64,000 nucleotides of DNA, from contig JANQPN010000027.1 in the NCBI GenBank assembly GCA_028289455.1, positions 1 through 64,000 on the forward strand, given 5' to 3'. Position numbers and translations under genes: made by a program. Positions within the stretch are counted from its first letter, which is position 1. Each line of letters begins with the position of its first letter. The notes under the pieces are model-generated. The model saw only the letters and a program-made list of their open reading frames with translations. It was not told where the DNA came from and searched no databases. The stretch comes from Wenzhouxiangellaceae bacterium (GTDB lineage Bacteria > Pseudomonadota > Gammaproteobacteria > Xanthomonadales > Wenzhouxiangellaceae). Of this stretch, positions 17,989 through 28,800 are shown piece by piece.

Positions 17989-18943
17989 TCAGCACTTTCT
18001 GGACGATAGGGTGGCGGACCACATCCTGGGCATTGAAGCGGGTAATGCTGATGCCTTTGACATGTTTAAGAATCTGTATGGCATGTTTTAATCCGGAACG
18101 TCGCTGGTCGGGCAGGTCAATCTGGGTGATATCACCGGTAACCACTGCGCGCGAGCCGAAACCGATCCGGGTCAGGAACATTTTCATCTGTTCAATGGTG
18201 GTGTTTTGCGCTTCATCCAGAATCACGAATGAATCATTCAGGGTTCGGCCGCGCATAAACGCCAGCGGGGCAACTTCGATGACGTGCCGGTCGATCAATC
18301 GTCCGACATGTTCAAAGCCCAGCATCTCATACAGCGCGTCATATAGAGGACGTAGATAGGGGTCAACTTTTTGCGCCATATCGCCGGGAAGGAATCCCAG
18401 CCGTTCGCCGGCTTCAACAGCAGGGCGCACCAGCACAATCCGCTGGACACGTTCACTTTTAAGCGCATCAACCGCCATGGCTACTGCCAGATAGGTTTTG
18501 CCGGTGCCAGCCGGTCCTACGCCGATACTGATGTCATTGGTGCTGATAGCCTTCAAGTATTGCTTTTGGTTAGGGCCGCGGCCACGGATCAGACCATGTC
18601 TGGTTTTAATGATGACTTCAGAATCTGCAGCGTGCTCGGCTTCAGCCAGGGCAGGCTCGGTTATTGATGACTCCTGCAACTGCAGATTAACCAGTGCCGG
18701 TGTCAGCATCTGCTGTTCACTCTGGGTATACAGGTGCTGCAGAATCCGGCGTCCGGCGCGGACAGCTTTTCGCTCGCCGCTGAGCGCAAAAATATTGCCA
18801 CGGGCAGCAATGGTGATACCGAGCCTGTGTTCAATCTGGCGTAGATGTTCATCAAATTGCCCGCACAGATTGGCCAGCCGCTCATTGTCAGCAGGTTCCA
18901 GTTCGACGGTTTGCTGGTGTTCCAGCGGTGTAGCGGTATTCAT
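17948..18943 (-). CDS. ybeZ: PhoH-like ATPase YbeZ
   Basis: The 331-residue protein has the Walker A motif GPAGTGKT (about residue 143) and Walker B FVILDEAQN (about residue 239), with the PhoH family sequence around them. An N-terminal KH-like region precedes the ATPase (about residues 25-75). YbeZ works with YbeY in RNA metabolism; its ATPase may act as a helicase. It is 18 bp from miaB in the same direction and overlaps ybeY by 41 bp. Confidence 0.95.
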   Translation of the reverse strand: MNTATPLEHQQTVELEPADNERLANLCGQFDEHLRQIEHRLGITIAARGNIFALSGERKAVRAGRRILQHLYTQSEQQMLTPALVNLQLQESSITEPALAEAEHAADSEVIIKTRHGLIRGRGPNQKQYLKAISTNDISIGVGPAGTGKTYLAVAMAVDALKSERVQRIVLVRPAVEAGERLGFLPGDMAQKVDPYLRPLYDALYEMLGFEHVGRLIDRHVIEVAPLAFMRGRTLNDSFVILDEAQNTTIEQMKMFLTRIGFGSRAVVTGDITQIDLPDQRRSGLKHAIQILKHVKGISITRFNAQDVVRHPIVQKVLNAYDQAESQRNQN

Positions 18944-18961
18944 AGGGAGAATTTATTCAGG

Positions 18962-20320
18962 TTATGCGGCGCGTGAATCGCCTGCTACCGACTCATGTGT
19001 GGCAACCCGCCCACGCAGTGAGTTGCTCATTGCTTCGGTGATAATGACATCCACAAACTGGCCAATCAGTCTGGCCGGTGCATCGAAGTTGACCACCCGG
19101 TTATTACCGGTGCGTCCGGCCAGCTGCTTGGGGTCTTTTTTACTCGGTCCTTCCACCAGCACCTTTTGGGCGGTGCCAACCATGGCCTGACTGTATTCAG
19201 CTGCAAAACCATTGATCGTGGCCTGCAGTTCCTGCAGCCGGGCTTTTTTGGTTTCCAGTGTTACATCATCAGGCAGGTTGCTGGCAGGCGTGCCGGGCCG
19301 GCGGCTGTAGATAAAGCTGAAGCTTTGGTCGTAGCGCAGATCGTTAATCAGTTTCATGGTTGCCGCGTGATCGCGGTCGGTTTCACCGGGGAAGCCGACG
19401 ATAAAATCTGATGACAATGCCAGGTCGGGCCGGTATTCACGCAGGCGCCGGATTTTTTGTTTGTACTCCAGCACGGTATGGCCGCGCTTCATTGCTGTCA
19501 GGATGCGGTCTGAACCCGACTGCACCGGCAGATGCAGGTAGCTGGCCAGTTGCGGCACGTCGGCATAGGCTTCAATCAGGCTGTCACTGAATTCGACAGG
19601 ATGTGAGGTGGTGAACCGTATGCGGTCAATGCCGTCCACCTGTGCGATGTAGCGGATCAGCAATGCCAGATCGGCATGTCCGCCTTCATGCAGCGGCCCC
19701 CGGTAGGCGTTGACATTCTGCCCCAGCAGATTGATTTCGCGAACGCCCTGTTCCGAGAGCATCACCACTTCAGCAATAACATCGTCAAACGGCCGGCTGA
19801 TCTCTTCACCGCGGGTGTAGGGCACAACGCAGAAAGTACAGTATTTGCTGCAGCCCTCCATGACTGAAACAAACGCTGTCGGACCCTCGGCACGTGGCTC
19901 CGGCAGGCGGTCAAACTTCTCGATTTCCGGAAAGCTTATATCGATGGCGGGCTGTTTGCTGCTGCGGACGTCATCCAGCATAGATGGCAGCCGATGCAGT
20001 GTCTGCGGACCGAAGACCATATCGACAAACGGAGCGCGTTTGATGATGCCTTCACCTTCCTGGCTGGCGACACAACCACCGACACCAATAACTACCTGCG
20101 GATTTTGTTCTTTCAGTTTGCGCCACTGCCCCAGTTGCGAGAACACTTTCTCCTGGGCCTTTTCCCTGATGGAACATGTGTTAATCAGTATCACATCAGC
20201 ATCCTGCTCGTTATCCGTTATTTCCAGGCCATGGGAAGCCGCCAGCACGTCGATCATTTTGGTCGAATCGTACTCATTCATCTGGCAACCATGTGTCTTA
20301 ACGAATAACTTTCCGCTCAT
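18962..20320 (-). CDS. miaB: tRNA-2-methylthio-N6-dimethylallyladenosine synthase MiaB
   Basis: The 452-residue protein has the N-terminal MTTase cysteines Cys12, Cys49 and Cys83, which bind one iron-sulfur cluster. The radical SAM cysteines Cys157, Cys161 and Cys164 (in GCSKYCTFC) bind the other. A C-terminal TRAM domain follows (about residues 380-440). It adds the methylthio group to i6A37 in tRNAs reading codons that start with U. Length and N-terminus match the family. It is the first gene of the miaB-ybeZ-ybeY-corC-DUF4105 operon. Confidence 0.97.
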   Translation of the reverse strand: MSGKLFVKTHGCQMNEYDSTKMIDVLAASHGLEITDNEQDADVILINTCSIREKAQEKVFSQLGQWRKLKEQNPQVVIGVGGCVASQEGEGIIKRAPFVDMVFGPQTLHRLPSMLDDVRSSKQPAIDISFPEIEKFDRLPEPRAEGPTAFVSVMEGCSKYCTFCVVPYTRGEEISRPFDDVIAEVVMLSEQGVREINLLGQNVNAYRGPLHEGGHADLALLIRYIAQVDGIDRIRFTTSHPVEFSDSLIEAYADVPQLASYLHLPVQSGSDRILTAMKRGHTVLEYKQKIRRLREYRPDLALSSDFIVGFPGETDRDHAATMKLINDLRYDQSFSFIYSRRPGTPASNLPDDVTLETKKARLQELQATINGFAAEYSQAMVGTAQKVLVEGPSKKDPKQLAGRTGNNRVVNFDAPARLIGQFVDVIITEAMSNSLRGRVATHESVAGDSRAA

Positions 20321-20511
20321 AGTAATGTGGCGTTGTTGGGTAACCGCGTATTGTAGCGAATATTGCTCATTTTTGTGAGTGACTTCATCTTACCGACGAA
20401 TGGTCATTACCACTGCTAGCACGGAATGGATTGCAGAACCTGTCGAAAAATGGCCAATTGGTCAGGCGCCGGATATATAATGCAGCCCTGCTAATACAAT
20501 CGGGAACAGCC

Positions 20512-21561
20512 ATGCCGACCAATATGCGTGCACTGGTAAAAGACAAGGCCGCTGAAGGCATCGTCATGCAGGAAATCGCAATACCTGAACCCGGGGCTAA
20601 TGAAGTCCTGGTCAAGGTTGAGAAAACCGCGATATGCGGCACTGATCTGCACATCTATAAGTGGGATGATTGGTCTCAGCGAACCATCAAGCCGCCACTG
20701 GTTATCGGCCATGAATTTGTTGGGCGTATCTGCAAAATCGGTGCAGCTGTGGAAGGCTATGAGGTTGGTGAACGGGTTTCAGCTGAAGGGCATGTGGTAT
20801 GCGGTGTTTGCCGCAACTGCAAAGCCGGAAAGCAGCATCTGTGTCCCAATACCATAGGCATCGGGGTTAATCGTGATGGGGCTTTTGCCGAGTATGTGGC
20901 CGTGCCGGCAACCAATCTGTGGCGGATTCCCGATGCCATTGCGCCTGAACTGGCAGCCTTTTTTGATCCGTTCGGCAATGCCGCGCATTGTGCGCTGCAA
21001 TTTGATCTGATCGGCGAAGATGTGCTGATTACCGGTGCCGGGCCGATTGGCATTATTGCAGCTGGAATCTGCCGGCATGTCGGCGCACGGCATGTGGTGA
21101 TCAGCGACGTCAATGATTACCGCCTGGAACTGGCCCGCAAAATGGGTGCCAGCCATACGATCAATGTTAAGCATGAAAGCATCGAAGGTGCAGTCAAAGG
21201 GCTGGGCATAGACGGTTTTGATATCGGTCTGGAGATGTCCGGCAATTCGGGGGCCTTCAACGATATGCTGCACGCCATGTTTCATGGTGGACGCATCGCC
21301 ATGCTCGGATTGATGCCCAACGGCAGTGGTGTTGATTGGGACCAGGTGATTTTCAAAGGCCTGCAGCTGCATGGCATTTACGGCCGGCGCATGTATGAAA
21401 CCTGGTACAAAATGACTCAGATGGTATTGAGCGGCTTTCCGCTGCAGAACACCCTGACACATCACATACCCATTGACGATTTCGAACAGGGCTTTGAATT
21501 GATGGCTTCGGGTCAATGCGGGAAAGTGGTGTGTGACTGGACCGGTCAGATTGAAAACTGA
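20512..21561 (+). CDS. tdh: L-threonine 3-dehydrogenase
   Basis: The ATG at 20512 follows a GGGA by seven bases and gives 349 residues; the family could also start at the ATG at 20524. Zinc-dependent medium-chain dehydrogenase features are present: the catalytic zinc region with Cys42, His67 and Glu68 and the four structural-zinc cysteines (97, 100, 103 and 111). A Rossmann motif [11 protein letters not shown] follows. The [19 protein letters not shown] segment is specific for Tdh. It oxidises threonine to 2-amino-3-ketobutyrate with NAD. Its partner kbl is about 8.7 kb downstream rather than adjacent. Confidence 0.95.
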   Translation: MPTNMRALVKDKAAEGIVMQEIAIPEPGANEVLVKVEKTAICGTDLHIYKWDDWSQRTIKPPLVIGHEFVGRICKIGAAVEGYEVGERVSAEGHVVCGVCRNCKAGKQHLCPNTIGIGVNRDGAFAEYVAVPATNLWRIPDAIAPELAAFFDPFGNAAHCALQFDLIGEDVLITGAGPIGIIAAGICRHVGARHVVISDVNDYRLELARKMGASHTINVKHESIEGAVKGLGIDGFDIGLEMSGNSGAFNDMLHAMFHGGRIAMLGLMPNGSGVDWDQVIFKGLQLHGIYGRRMYETWYKMTQMVLSGFPLQNTLTHHIPIDDFEQGFELMASGQCGKVVCDWTGQIEN

Positions 21562-21738
21562 ATCAACCACAGGATAGCTGCTGCATTTACCACCTGGACG
21601 CTAAGATATGGCGGCCTGATTTGATTCAGGCGTGCTGAATTCAGGTCAATATAAATTACAAGGTGTAACGACAGCAACTGAAGCATTGAGTGGATATCCG
21701 GTTATGATGAAAGCTGATAGTTTCCACTCACTCTGCCA

Positions 21739-22458
21739 ATGAAAAAACTGATAGTGATATTAATGCCCCTGTTGATTGCCGGCTGTGCTGCACAAGGTTC
21801 AGGTGGGTCTATTTTGGATGTGCTGGCGGAAGGAATAGGTGGCCAGCAGGCATTAAGCGAGACAGAAATTGCCGATGGCTTGCGCGAGGCATTGACCATT
21901 GGAACACAGCATGTGATCGAGCAGGTTGGTGCGGTTGATGGATTTAATCTGGACCCGGACATTCACATTCCGCTGCCAAGATCATTACAGCGTGTGGACG
22001 ATGCATTAAGCAAGCTGGGTTTGAGCCGATTAATGGATAACCTGGAAACACGGCTTAATCGAGCCGCAGAGGTTGCTGCACCTCAGGCAAAAGCGCTGTT
22101 TATTGATGCTATCAGTAATATGACACTTAATGATGCCCGTCAGATTCTGACTGGTCCGGATGATGCAGCCACCCAATATTTTCGTACCCAGACCAGTGAG
22201 CAGTTGAGCGAATTAATCCGTCCAGTGGTTGAATCCAGCCTGCGCAAGGTCGGTGCGCTGCAGGCTTATGACTCGATGATTTCACGTTATAAAACGCTGC
22301 CGTTTGTGCCGGATGTATCGGCGGATTTAACCCGGTACACCATCGACAGGAGCATGGATGGTATTTTCTATTATCTTGCCCGGGAAGAAGCGGCTATCAG
22401 GCACGAACCGATTAAACGAACCACCGCATTGCTGCGTAAAGTATTTGGGCAGGGTTGA
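21739..22458 (+). CDS. DUF4197 lipoprotein
   Basis: A lipoprotein signal peptide ends in the lipobox LIAGC (Cys16). The 239-residue product then follows the DUF4197 pattern: LSETEIADGLREAL near residue 40, an NMTLNDARQILTGPDDAATQYFR segment near 130-150 and a C-terminal DGIFYYLAREE. The family is helical, envelope-located and of unknown function. The S4 gene begins on the base after its stop codon, so the two are probably co-translated. A mature N-terminal Gln-Gly after Cys-Ala-Ala suggests outer-membrane sorting. Confidence 0.88.
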   Translation: MKKLIVILMPLLIAGCAAQGSGGSILDVLAEGIGGQQALSETEIADGLREALTIGTQHVIEQVGAVDGFNLDPDIHIPLPRSLQRVDDALSKLGLSRLMDNLETRLNRAAEVAAPQAKALFIDAISNMTLNDARQILTGPDDAATQYFRTQTSEQLSELIRPVVESSLRKVGALQAYDSMISRYKTLPFVPDVSADLTRYTIDRSMDGIFYYLAREEAAIRHEPIKRTTALLRKVFGQG

Positions 22459-22677
22459 ATGGAAAGCTTTTATTTACAGGGGCATCCATCGGTAGCATTG
22501 CATAATCTGTTGAAACTGCTGGGCTGGTGCGATAGCGGTGGTCAGGCCAAGCAGTTGGTTGCTGAAGGGCAAGTCATGGTCGATGGTCAAATCGAAACAC
22601 GCAAAAGGTGCAAAATCATCGCAGGCCAGATTGTGTCCTATGCCGGACAACAGGTGAAAATTAGTTCCAGCGCTTGA
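22459..22677 (+). CDS. Small S4-domain RNA-binding protein (YbcJ-like)
   Basis: The 72-residue protein is almost entirely one S4 domain: LHNLLKLLGWCDSGGQAKQLVAEGQVMVDG contains the helix-turn-helix and strand that contact structured RNA (reported here by position, residues 15-44). The size and the CKIIAGQIV tail resemble YbcJ. Likely cytoplasmic, with ribosome- or tRNA-related binding. Its ATG immediately follows the stop of the DUF4197 gene, suggesting translational coupling. Confidence 0.85.
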   Translation: MESFYLQGHPSVALHNLLKLLGWCDSGGQAKQLVAEGQVMVDGQIETRKRCKIIAGQIVSYAGQQVKISSSA

Positions 22678-22691
22678 ATTCGGAATAGGCG

Positions 22692-23237
22692 CTAATCATT
22701 CGTCTGTTTTGTCAATTGGGCTTTGAATCTGGGGTGACCGTCTCTTTCCAGATAGTAAGTTAATGATTGCCCATCTTCGCTCAGGCTGATGGTCCATACA
22801 TTGGTGGCGGCAGCCGGAATCAGCTCAGCGGTAAACTGGTCTGCCGGAAATGATTGTGAAAGCGCAGACCCTGCAGCTGTTGTTGTTCCTCCGTAGTTGG
22901 TGATTTCGTCGGGCTGGCCGTCGGCATGGCGATGATCGTGTTTCAGCATTAACCCGTCCTGGGTCCTGGTGATAATCCAGGTTCTGGATGCATCTTCACC
23001 TACAATAAATGGGATACGAATTTCTTGTTCTGTACAAGCGGTAACATGCGCCACGAGTAATTTGCCGTAAAGATCATGTTCCGGGTTATCCGGGAAAGTG
23101 GAATACCCTTGGAAAGTTTCACCACAGGCAGCGGCTATATTGTCAAAGAAATCCTGATGAGTGGTGGTCGACTGCTGACTCGCTATCGCCGGAAATGTTA
23201 CTGCCAGAAGCACGAACCAATAGAAAGTTTTCATCAT
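22692..23237 (-). CDS. Secreted protein of unknown function
   Basis: A signal peptide (cleavage likely after FPAIA) precedes a roughly 160-residue mature region with two Cys (in AAACGE and VTACTE) that could form a disulfide. The mature region is rich in beta-strand-like sequence. A GAGGAG site precedes the two adjacent ATG codons and lies inside the stop region of the upstream gene, which ends at 23240. I recognise no domain; it is a likely periplasmic protein co-expressed with the membrane protein at 23240-23755. Confidence 0.65.
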   Translation of the reverse strand: MMKTFYWFVLLAVTFPAIASQQSTTTHQDFFDNIAAACGETFQGYSTFPDNPEHDLYGKLLVAHVTACTEQEIRIPFIVGEDASRTWIITRTQDGLMLKHDHRHADGQPDEITNYGGTTTAAGSALSQSFPADQFTAELIPAAATNVWTISLSEDGQSLTYYLERDGHPRFKAQLTKQTND

Positions 23238-23239
23238 TA

Positions 23240-23755
23240 TTACTCCTCACTCATAGGCATGCCGGCCAGCCGGCTGCCGCCCAGATAACCCAGGTAGGCT
23301 GCTACAAACCAGACCCAGATCTGATTGCTGTCGATCGCATTAATCCAATAAGCCGGCCAGCTGATTGCGGTGACGAAATTCATGATCGACTCGATAAAGA
23401 AATTCACCAGCATGCCGAAACTTATTGTATCGATAAAGTGGCCCAGGCCTTCGAAATTGCTGAAGAACTCCCGGATTTCACCGAACTCAACCACGGCATA
23501 GGTTATTAATGCCACCACACCATAAAATCCGCCGCCGAACTTGACCCATTTTTGATAAAGAAATCCACCTTTCTTTTCAGACCGGTTTTTCTTTTTGGCC
23601 ATTTCCTTCAATTGTTTCTGCAGCTCAGCATGGTTGTCTGATTCGCTCAGATAGCCATTTGATATTGCCCAATAAACCATTGCGAAAGTCACCGCGCCAA
23701 CCGGTAACCCTGCTTTTAACATTGCTTCAAGAAACTCAATAATCATTGCAGACAC
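23240..23755 (-). CDS. Membrane protein of unknown function
   Basis: The 171-residue product has a hydrophobic N-terminus (about residues 10-32), a Lys/Glu-rich cytoplasmic segment (about 40-65) and further hydrophobic helices at about 70-92, 105-128 and 140-160. No family motif is recognised. It sits two bases upstream of the secreted protein gene and probably forms an operon with it. The start could be residue 1 or the Met at residue 4. Confidence 0.6.
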   Translation of the reverse strand: MSAMIIEFLEAMLKAGLPVGAVTFAMVYWAISNGYLSESDNHAELQKQLKEMAKKKNRSEKKGGFLYQKWVKFGGGFYGVVALITYAVVEFGEIREFFSNFEGLGHFIDTISFGMLVNFFIESIMNFVTAISWPAYWINAIDSNQIWVWFVAAYLGYLGGSRLAGMPMSEE

Positions 23756-23854
23756 ATCTGGTCATTAACGCTGCGGGGCCAATCAGCAGGCAATATGCAA
23801 CAAATTTTAATATATCGCAAAGCGGACAGCTGCCTGTAGAGATAAAATATCAAA

Positions 23855-24916
23855 ATGACAGATGAATTTTCCCGGCTTTTCCCCGCCGTCAACGACATAA
23901 CCGCACATGGCGATTTGCGCACTGTACCTGAAGATTTCCGGGTAACGGAGTGTATCGAAGTTACTTTCAGTGGCCAGGGCGAGCACCTGTGGCTGAATAT
24001 TCAGAAAACCGGCTGTAATACTCATTGGGTTGCTCAGCAGCTGGCAGCGGCCTGCGGTGTGGCAAAACACCAGGTAGGTTATGCCGGCTTAAAAGACCGG
24101 CACGCAGTTACCAGCCAATGGTTCAGTGTGCAGCTGCCTGATAAGGACAATCCGGAAGACATCCAGGCGTGTCTGCCGGATCAGGTGGTTATTCTGCAGG
24201 CACAGCGGCATCATAAAAAACTGAAAACCGGTGGCTTGAGGGCGAACCGGTTTGAGCTGTTTATTCGTAATATGCAGGGGGACAGGCAGCAAATTGAACA
24301 GAACCTGGCGGGTATACGCAATAACGGCGTCCCCAATTATTTTAGTGTCCAGCGGTTTGGTCGCAACATGAACAATGTGCCTAAAGCTGAAGCCTGGTTT
24401 AAGGGTGATTTTCGGCCTAAGGGACGGCAACTGAAAGGCCTGCTGTTATCTGCTGCCAGAAGCTGGATTTTCAATCATATTGTGGCTCGGCGAATTAAAG
24501 GTGGTATTTGGGATAAACCGGTTGATGGTGATGTATTCCAGCTCAACGGCAGCCGATCATGGTTCAAAGATGATCATGGCAAAGATGGCCTGCAGCAAAT
24601 TCGAGAACGCTTATCGGAACATGATATTCATATTACGGCGGCGCTGTGGGGCGACGATGAATTGCCGAGCACCCAGCTGGCAGCCCAATTGGAAAATGAT
24701 ATTGCCGGCTGCTACCCGGGCCTGCTGGCCGGCATCAGGCGGCAGCGTATGGCTCACGACCGCCGGGCAATACGGCTGTTGGCAGGTGATTTATCCCATC
24801 GGTGGTCGGATAACGATCTCGCATTAAGTTTCGAGCTCCCGGCCGGATGCTACGCCACCTCGGTGATCAGTGAAATCTGCTCAGTCAGCGATTGCAGTCA
24901 ATCTGCCGGGGACTGA
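23855..24916 (+). CDS. truD: tRNA pseudouridine(13) synthase TruD
   Basis: The 353-residue protein has the TruD motif VGYAGLKDRHA with catalytic Asp81. The TruD insertion domain and a C-terminal catalytic half follow (YFSVQRFGRNMNNV near residue 150). It isomerises U13 in tRNA-Glu. Length and N-terminus (PEDFRVTECIEV) fit the family. It converges with the second lepB, with only two bases between the stop codons. Confidence 0.96.
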   Translation: MTDEFSRLFPAVNDITAHGDLRTVPEDFRVTECIEVTFSGQGEHLWLNIQKTGCNTHWVAQQLAAACGVAKHQVGYAGLKDRHAVTSQWFSVQLPDKDNPEDIQACLPDQVVILQAQRHHKKLKTGGLRANRFELFIRNMQGDRQQIEQNLAGIRNNGVPNYFSVQRFGRNMNNVPKAEAWFKGDFRPKGRQLKGLLLSAARSWIFNHIVARRIKGGIWDKPVDGDVFQLNGSRSWFKDDHGKDGLQQIRERLSEHDIHITAALWGDDELPSTQLAAQLENDIAGCYPGLLAGIRRQRMAHDRRAIRLLAGDLSHRWSDNDLALSFELPAGCYATSVISEICSVSDCSQSAGD

Positions 24917-24918
24917 GC

Positions 24919-25566
24919 TTATAACGTTTCAAAAAACCGGTCGGCACGGGGAATATAGTAATTGTCGTGATTAAACGACAGCACCACACTTCGGGCACGC
25001 CCGACAATTTCGTCGCGGGGAATAAATCCTATTACTCTTGAGTCGGCACTGTTGTCGCGGTTATCGCCCATTGCCAGGTAATGGCCTTCGGGTACTTTGA
25101 CGGCTGAAAAACTGGCTCTTGGGTTGTTGTAGCCGGGAATGACACGGATGGTATGCGCCAGGCCCTCCAGGTTTTCGATATGGTCAGTTGAAGAGCCGGT
25201 CACATTATTGTAGTTAACCGGCTGGCCGTTAATGGTCAGTACATTGTTGCGCATAGAGACAATATCACCGGGCATGCCGATAACTCTTTTGACCAGCCGG
25301 ATTCCAGCCTTTTCTGAGTCAAACACAATGATATCGCCACGTTCCGGATCGGCGCGCTTGTACAGTGATATATGAGTAAACGGAATTCTCAGATCATAGG
25401 CCATCTTGTTAACAAAAATTCGATCGCCTTCCAGGATGGTTGGTTTCATAGAGCCAGTGGGCACATCATTCCAGTCTGCAATAGCACTGCGAAAAGCAAA
25501 CATAAGAATAATAAACAGTACAAAAAAGCGGTTTTGCCGCCACAGTTGGTTTAATGAAATGCGCAT
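24919..25566 (-). CDS. lepB: Signal peptidase I (second copy)
   Basis: The 215-residue protein has an N-terminal membrane helix (about residues 13-27). It has the dyad Ser39 in PTGSMKPT and Lys93 in RLVKRVIGMPGD, and box E GDNRDNSADSR. All catalytic residues are present, so it is predicted to be active. It differs from the first copy (14542-15222) in the substrate-binding middle part and is clearly a paralog, not a recent duplicate. It lies apart from other export genes, upstream and divergent from the large secreted protein at 25860. Confidence 0.93.
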   Translation of the reverse strand: MRISLNQLWRQNRFFVLFIILMFAFRSAIADWNDVPTGSMKPTILEGDRIFVNKMAYDLRIPFTHISLYKRADPERGDIIVFDSEKAGIRLVKRVIGMPGDIVSMRNNVLTINGQPVNYNNVTGSSTDHIENLEGLAHTIRVIPGYNNPRASFSAVKVPEGHYLAMGDNRDNSADSRVIGFIPRDEIVGRARSVVLSFNHDNYYIPRADRFFETL

Positions 25567-25859
25567 CTGTGTTTCCCGAAAAGCCTGTGAGAAGTATTCA
25601 CAATTTTACCATTCAGTTCGTGTGCTATTGGTCACGCCCTGATTTATCTGCCTTGTGGCAGCTGGAGCCACGTTTAATATGCCCTGTACCGCGGTCAATT
25701 ATCTTGGAGAGCTACTGGTGCCGGTGTTAATATGTAACGTTCGGGGCCACTGCTATGGAAGGCGACACTGCTGGTGTTCTGCAGGTTGACGGGCAGTCAC
25801 ATCATGCAATGATGCTAGGCAAATGTGGCTGCAATAATGCTTATGCTTCGGGGTTAGTG
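25567..25859. other. Intergenic region between lepB (second copy) and the beta-helix protein
   Basis: This 293-bp divergent region must hold promoters for both genes. I see no clear consensus -35/-10 pair or strong terminator. A short imperfect hairpin (GTGGC/GCCAC, 25655-25671) is present. An in-frame extension of the downstream gene reaches 25755 but precedes a good signal peptide start at 25860 and is probably not translated. Confidence 0.4.
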
Positions 25860-28800
25860 ATGTTCAAACCACATCAGACATTTATTCTTATTATTCTGCT
25901 GATTACAGCTATCGATCCTGTCTATGCCCAGCTTCGCGGGGGAGCCAATATCGAGTTTGATCAAAACATCACGCCCGATGCTATCTTTGGTTCAGGCAAT
26001 GCCAACGGCAGTTTTACCACCGATCGCCGCAATGGTATTGAAATCGGGTTGCGTGGAAAAATCCGTTTCAATGCCAACGGGCAGCCGGAAAATACCTTCA
26101 ACAGCAATGGCGACGGCAGCTATACCTTTATCGCCAGTGTCGCACCCGGCCGGCCGGACGATACACCGGAGTGGAATTTTGAATGGTCGGTGAATACCGA
26201 TTTTGACGATACTTCCGGTTTGGTGATCAGTGATTTGACTTATGAGCTTGGTCTGGACGGTGACCCGGGTGAGGGCACCGACTTTCTGATTTTCGATCCG
26301 ATCACCCCCAGTGCTCAAGCACCTTTTTTCGACCATTCCATTGGTGATAACAGCACAGCAAACGGCGCCGGCACCGAGGCAACAAACCCGGGTGAGTATC
26401 TGACGCTGATCGACAGCAACAACGTAGTGCAGAACTCCTGGCGGTATCCGTTTTTTCTATCCGGTCCCCTGACAGACTTCAATGCCAAACTGGAAGGGCG
26501 CTACGATATTTACCTGCTGGCGCGTGACAGCAAAGGCGCAGTGGTAGCGCGCAGTGATATCCGCATTATCATGGTTAACCCACCGCTGGAGTTTGATCAG
26601 GATGCCACACCGGATGCCATCTTCGGCTCCGGCAATGCCAATGGGGCATTTACCACTGACCGCCGTAATGGAATCGAAACCGCACTGAGAGCTTTTCTGC
26701 GCTTCAATGAAATGGGTTTGCCGGAAAACACTTTTAACAGTAATGGAGACGGTACCTTCAGTTTTGCCGCAGGGCAGGCAGTCGGACAGTCGGCACAGAC
26801 CGCAGTGTGGGCTTTCGACTGGTCGATGAATACTGACTTTAATTCGGTATTAAGCAATGGGCTGGTGCTGAGCGATTTGACTTATGAACTGGGCCTGGAC
26901 GGTGATCCGAGCCTGGCGACTGATTTTCTGGTATTTGACCCGATTACCCCAAGTGCTCAGGTGCCGTTTTTCGATCATGCCATCGGCGACAACAATACCG
27001 CCAATGGCGCAGGTGTTGAAGCGACCAACCCGGTCGAGTACCAGATGCTGATCGACAACAACAACGTGGCTCAGAATTCATGGCGCTACTCCTTCTTTTT
27101 AGCCGGGGCATTGCAGAACTTTGACCCTACCGTCGATGGCACTTATACAATTTATCTGCTGGCGCGTGATGACGAGGGTATCGTGGTCAACCGCAGTCAG
27201 ATTCAGGTTCTGGTCGGTGATACCGCAGTCGCCGGCAGTGTGGCTGAAGTATCGATAGAGAAAACCACCAATGCAACAGGTACACAACTGACCGGTGACA
27301 GTTTTGATTATTTCCTGACCGTTACCAATACCGATGTGGCTACCGCCACAGGCGTACTGGTCAGCGATGATCTACCCGATAATCTTACGTTTAACAGCGG
27401 CAGTTGTGATGACGGCAGCACGGCAGTTCAGGCAGGTCAACTGATTACATTCAACCTGGATGATCTGGTTACCGGCGCTACCACAGTCTGCACCATCAAT
27501 GTGACCGTATCGGCCGGTGGGTTGATTACCAATACTGCAACAGTTGCCGCCGATAACGATTTTGATCCGGCCAACAACACTTCAACGATATCGGTGCTGG
27601 GTATTATCCAGTCAACCGGTCTCAGCGGTGATGTACCCAGTGCTGAAGATAATGATTACACCCGCATCAACAATGTACTGGTTGCGGTAATGCCGGGTGA
27701 CGTGATCATTCTTGAAGGTCTGTTCGACTGGGTTGAGCCGAATGCTTTTGACAGCTGGGCAATGGGCTCGGACGGTGTGCCGGATACCGAAGACGATTTC
27801 AGCATTTTATTGCCCGAGGGCGCTGGAGACTTCACTTTGACAGCAGCAGAGTTGGGTGATGCGGTCATTCAGGGTCCGGGTGATCTAGCGGGCCAGGATC
27901 TGGAAGGCTTCCTGGTGGTTTCCAGTACTGATAATCAGAATATCGAAATTTCCAACCTGACTGTTCAGAACTTTGATTTGGGTATCGGGTTTTTCTTTGA
28001 TGGTGGCGGCGTTAATGTTTATGACAATACGCGAATCATGAACAATCGCATCGTGGTGGCCACCGATATTGCCGGTAATGAAGCTGCCGGGGAAGGGTTT
28101 CAGAACATCGGTATCCATTTTGCCTTCGGCGATAACCAGCGGATATCAGGCAATATCATCGAAATCAGTGGTGATGGGGTATCCAATCGGCCGACTTTGA
28201 CTGCTGCATCGGTTGGCATGCAGTCGAATACTTCCAGTGGCGCCTATGAAGGCTTGATTGTCGAAGACAATATTGTCCGGGTGTTGAATGCACAGACGGC
28301 CGATCCCGAGTTTATATTGGGCATCTGGGAAAACAGCAATGCGTTCGAGCGCAACATCATTATCCGCAACAACCGTTTTGAAAACCTGAATCCGATGAAC
28401 AATCCGGCATTGAATATGCAGCAGGGCTTCAGGATAACCTCGCAGAGCTCTCCGGATACCAGTGACGGCGCATTAATGACTGGCAACTTTGTAGAAGGAG
28501 CCAATGTGGCCTATGAGTGGTTGCCGGGACGGTTCGGTGCCAATTTTGAAACCCGTGGGCCGTTACCGTTTATCGCCAATACGGCAGTCAATAATATGAT
28601 CGGTGTGCGGCTCGACTCTAACGGTTCGGCTGAGATGAGCTGCAACCGTTTTGTCAATAATGATACCGCCATTGAAAACGTCACTGATGACAATATCGCT
28701 TCATTGGCAAATGATAACTGGTGGGGCTGCAATGCCGGTCCCAATATGGGTGCCTGCGATGGTTTTGATGCAGGTGCAAACGTTACTGCAGACAGCTGGC

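Noticed and set aside
18498..19190. Long open frame on the plus strand across ybeZ and miaB
   Set aside because: It lies antisense to two well-recognised genes and has no homology-like motifs; it is a coding shadow of their codon bias.
20779..21570. Long open frame antisense to tdh
   Set aside because: It is the complement of a clearly assigned Tdh with all zinc ligands; no independent motif is visible.
25755..25859. Longer N-terminal extension of the large secreted protein
   Set aside because: It would put 35 polar residues before a good signal peptide; the ATG at 25860 begins the signal directly.
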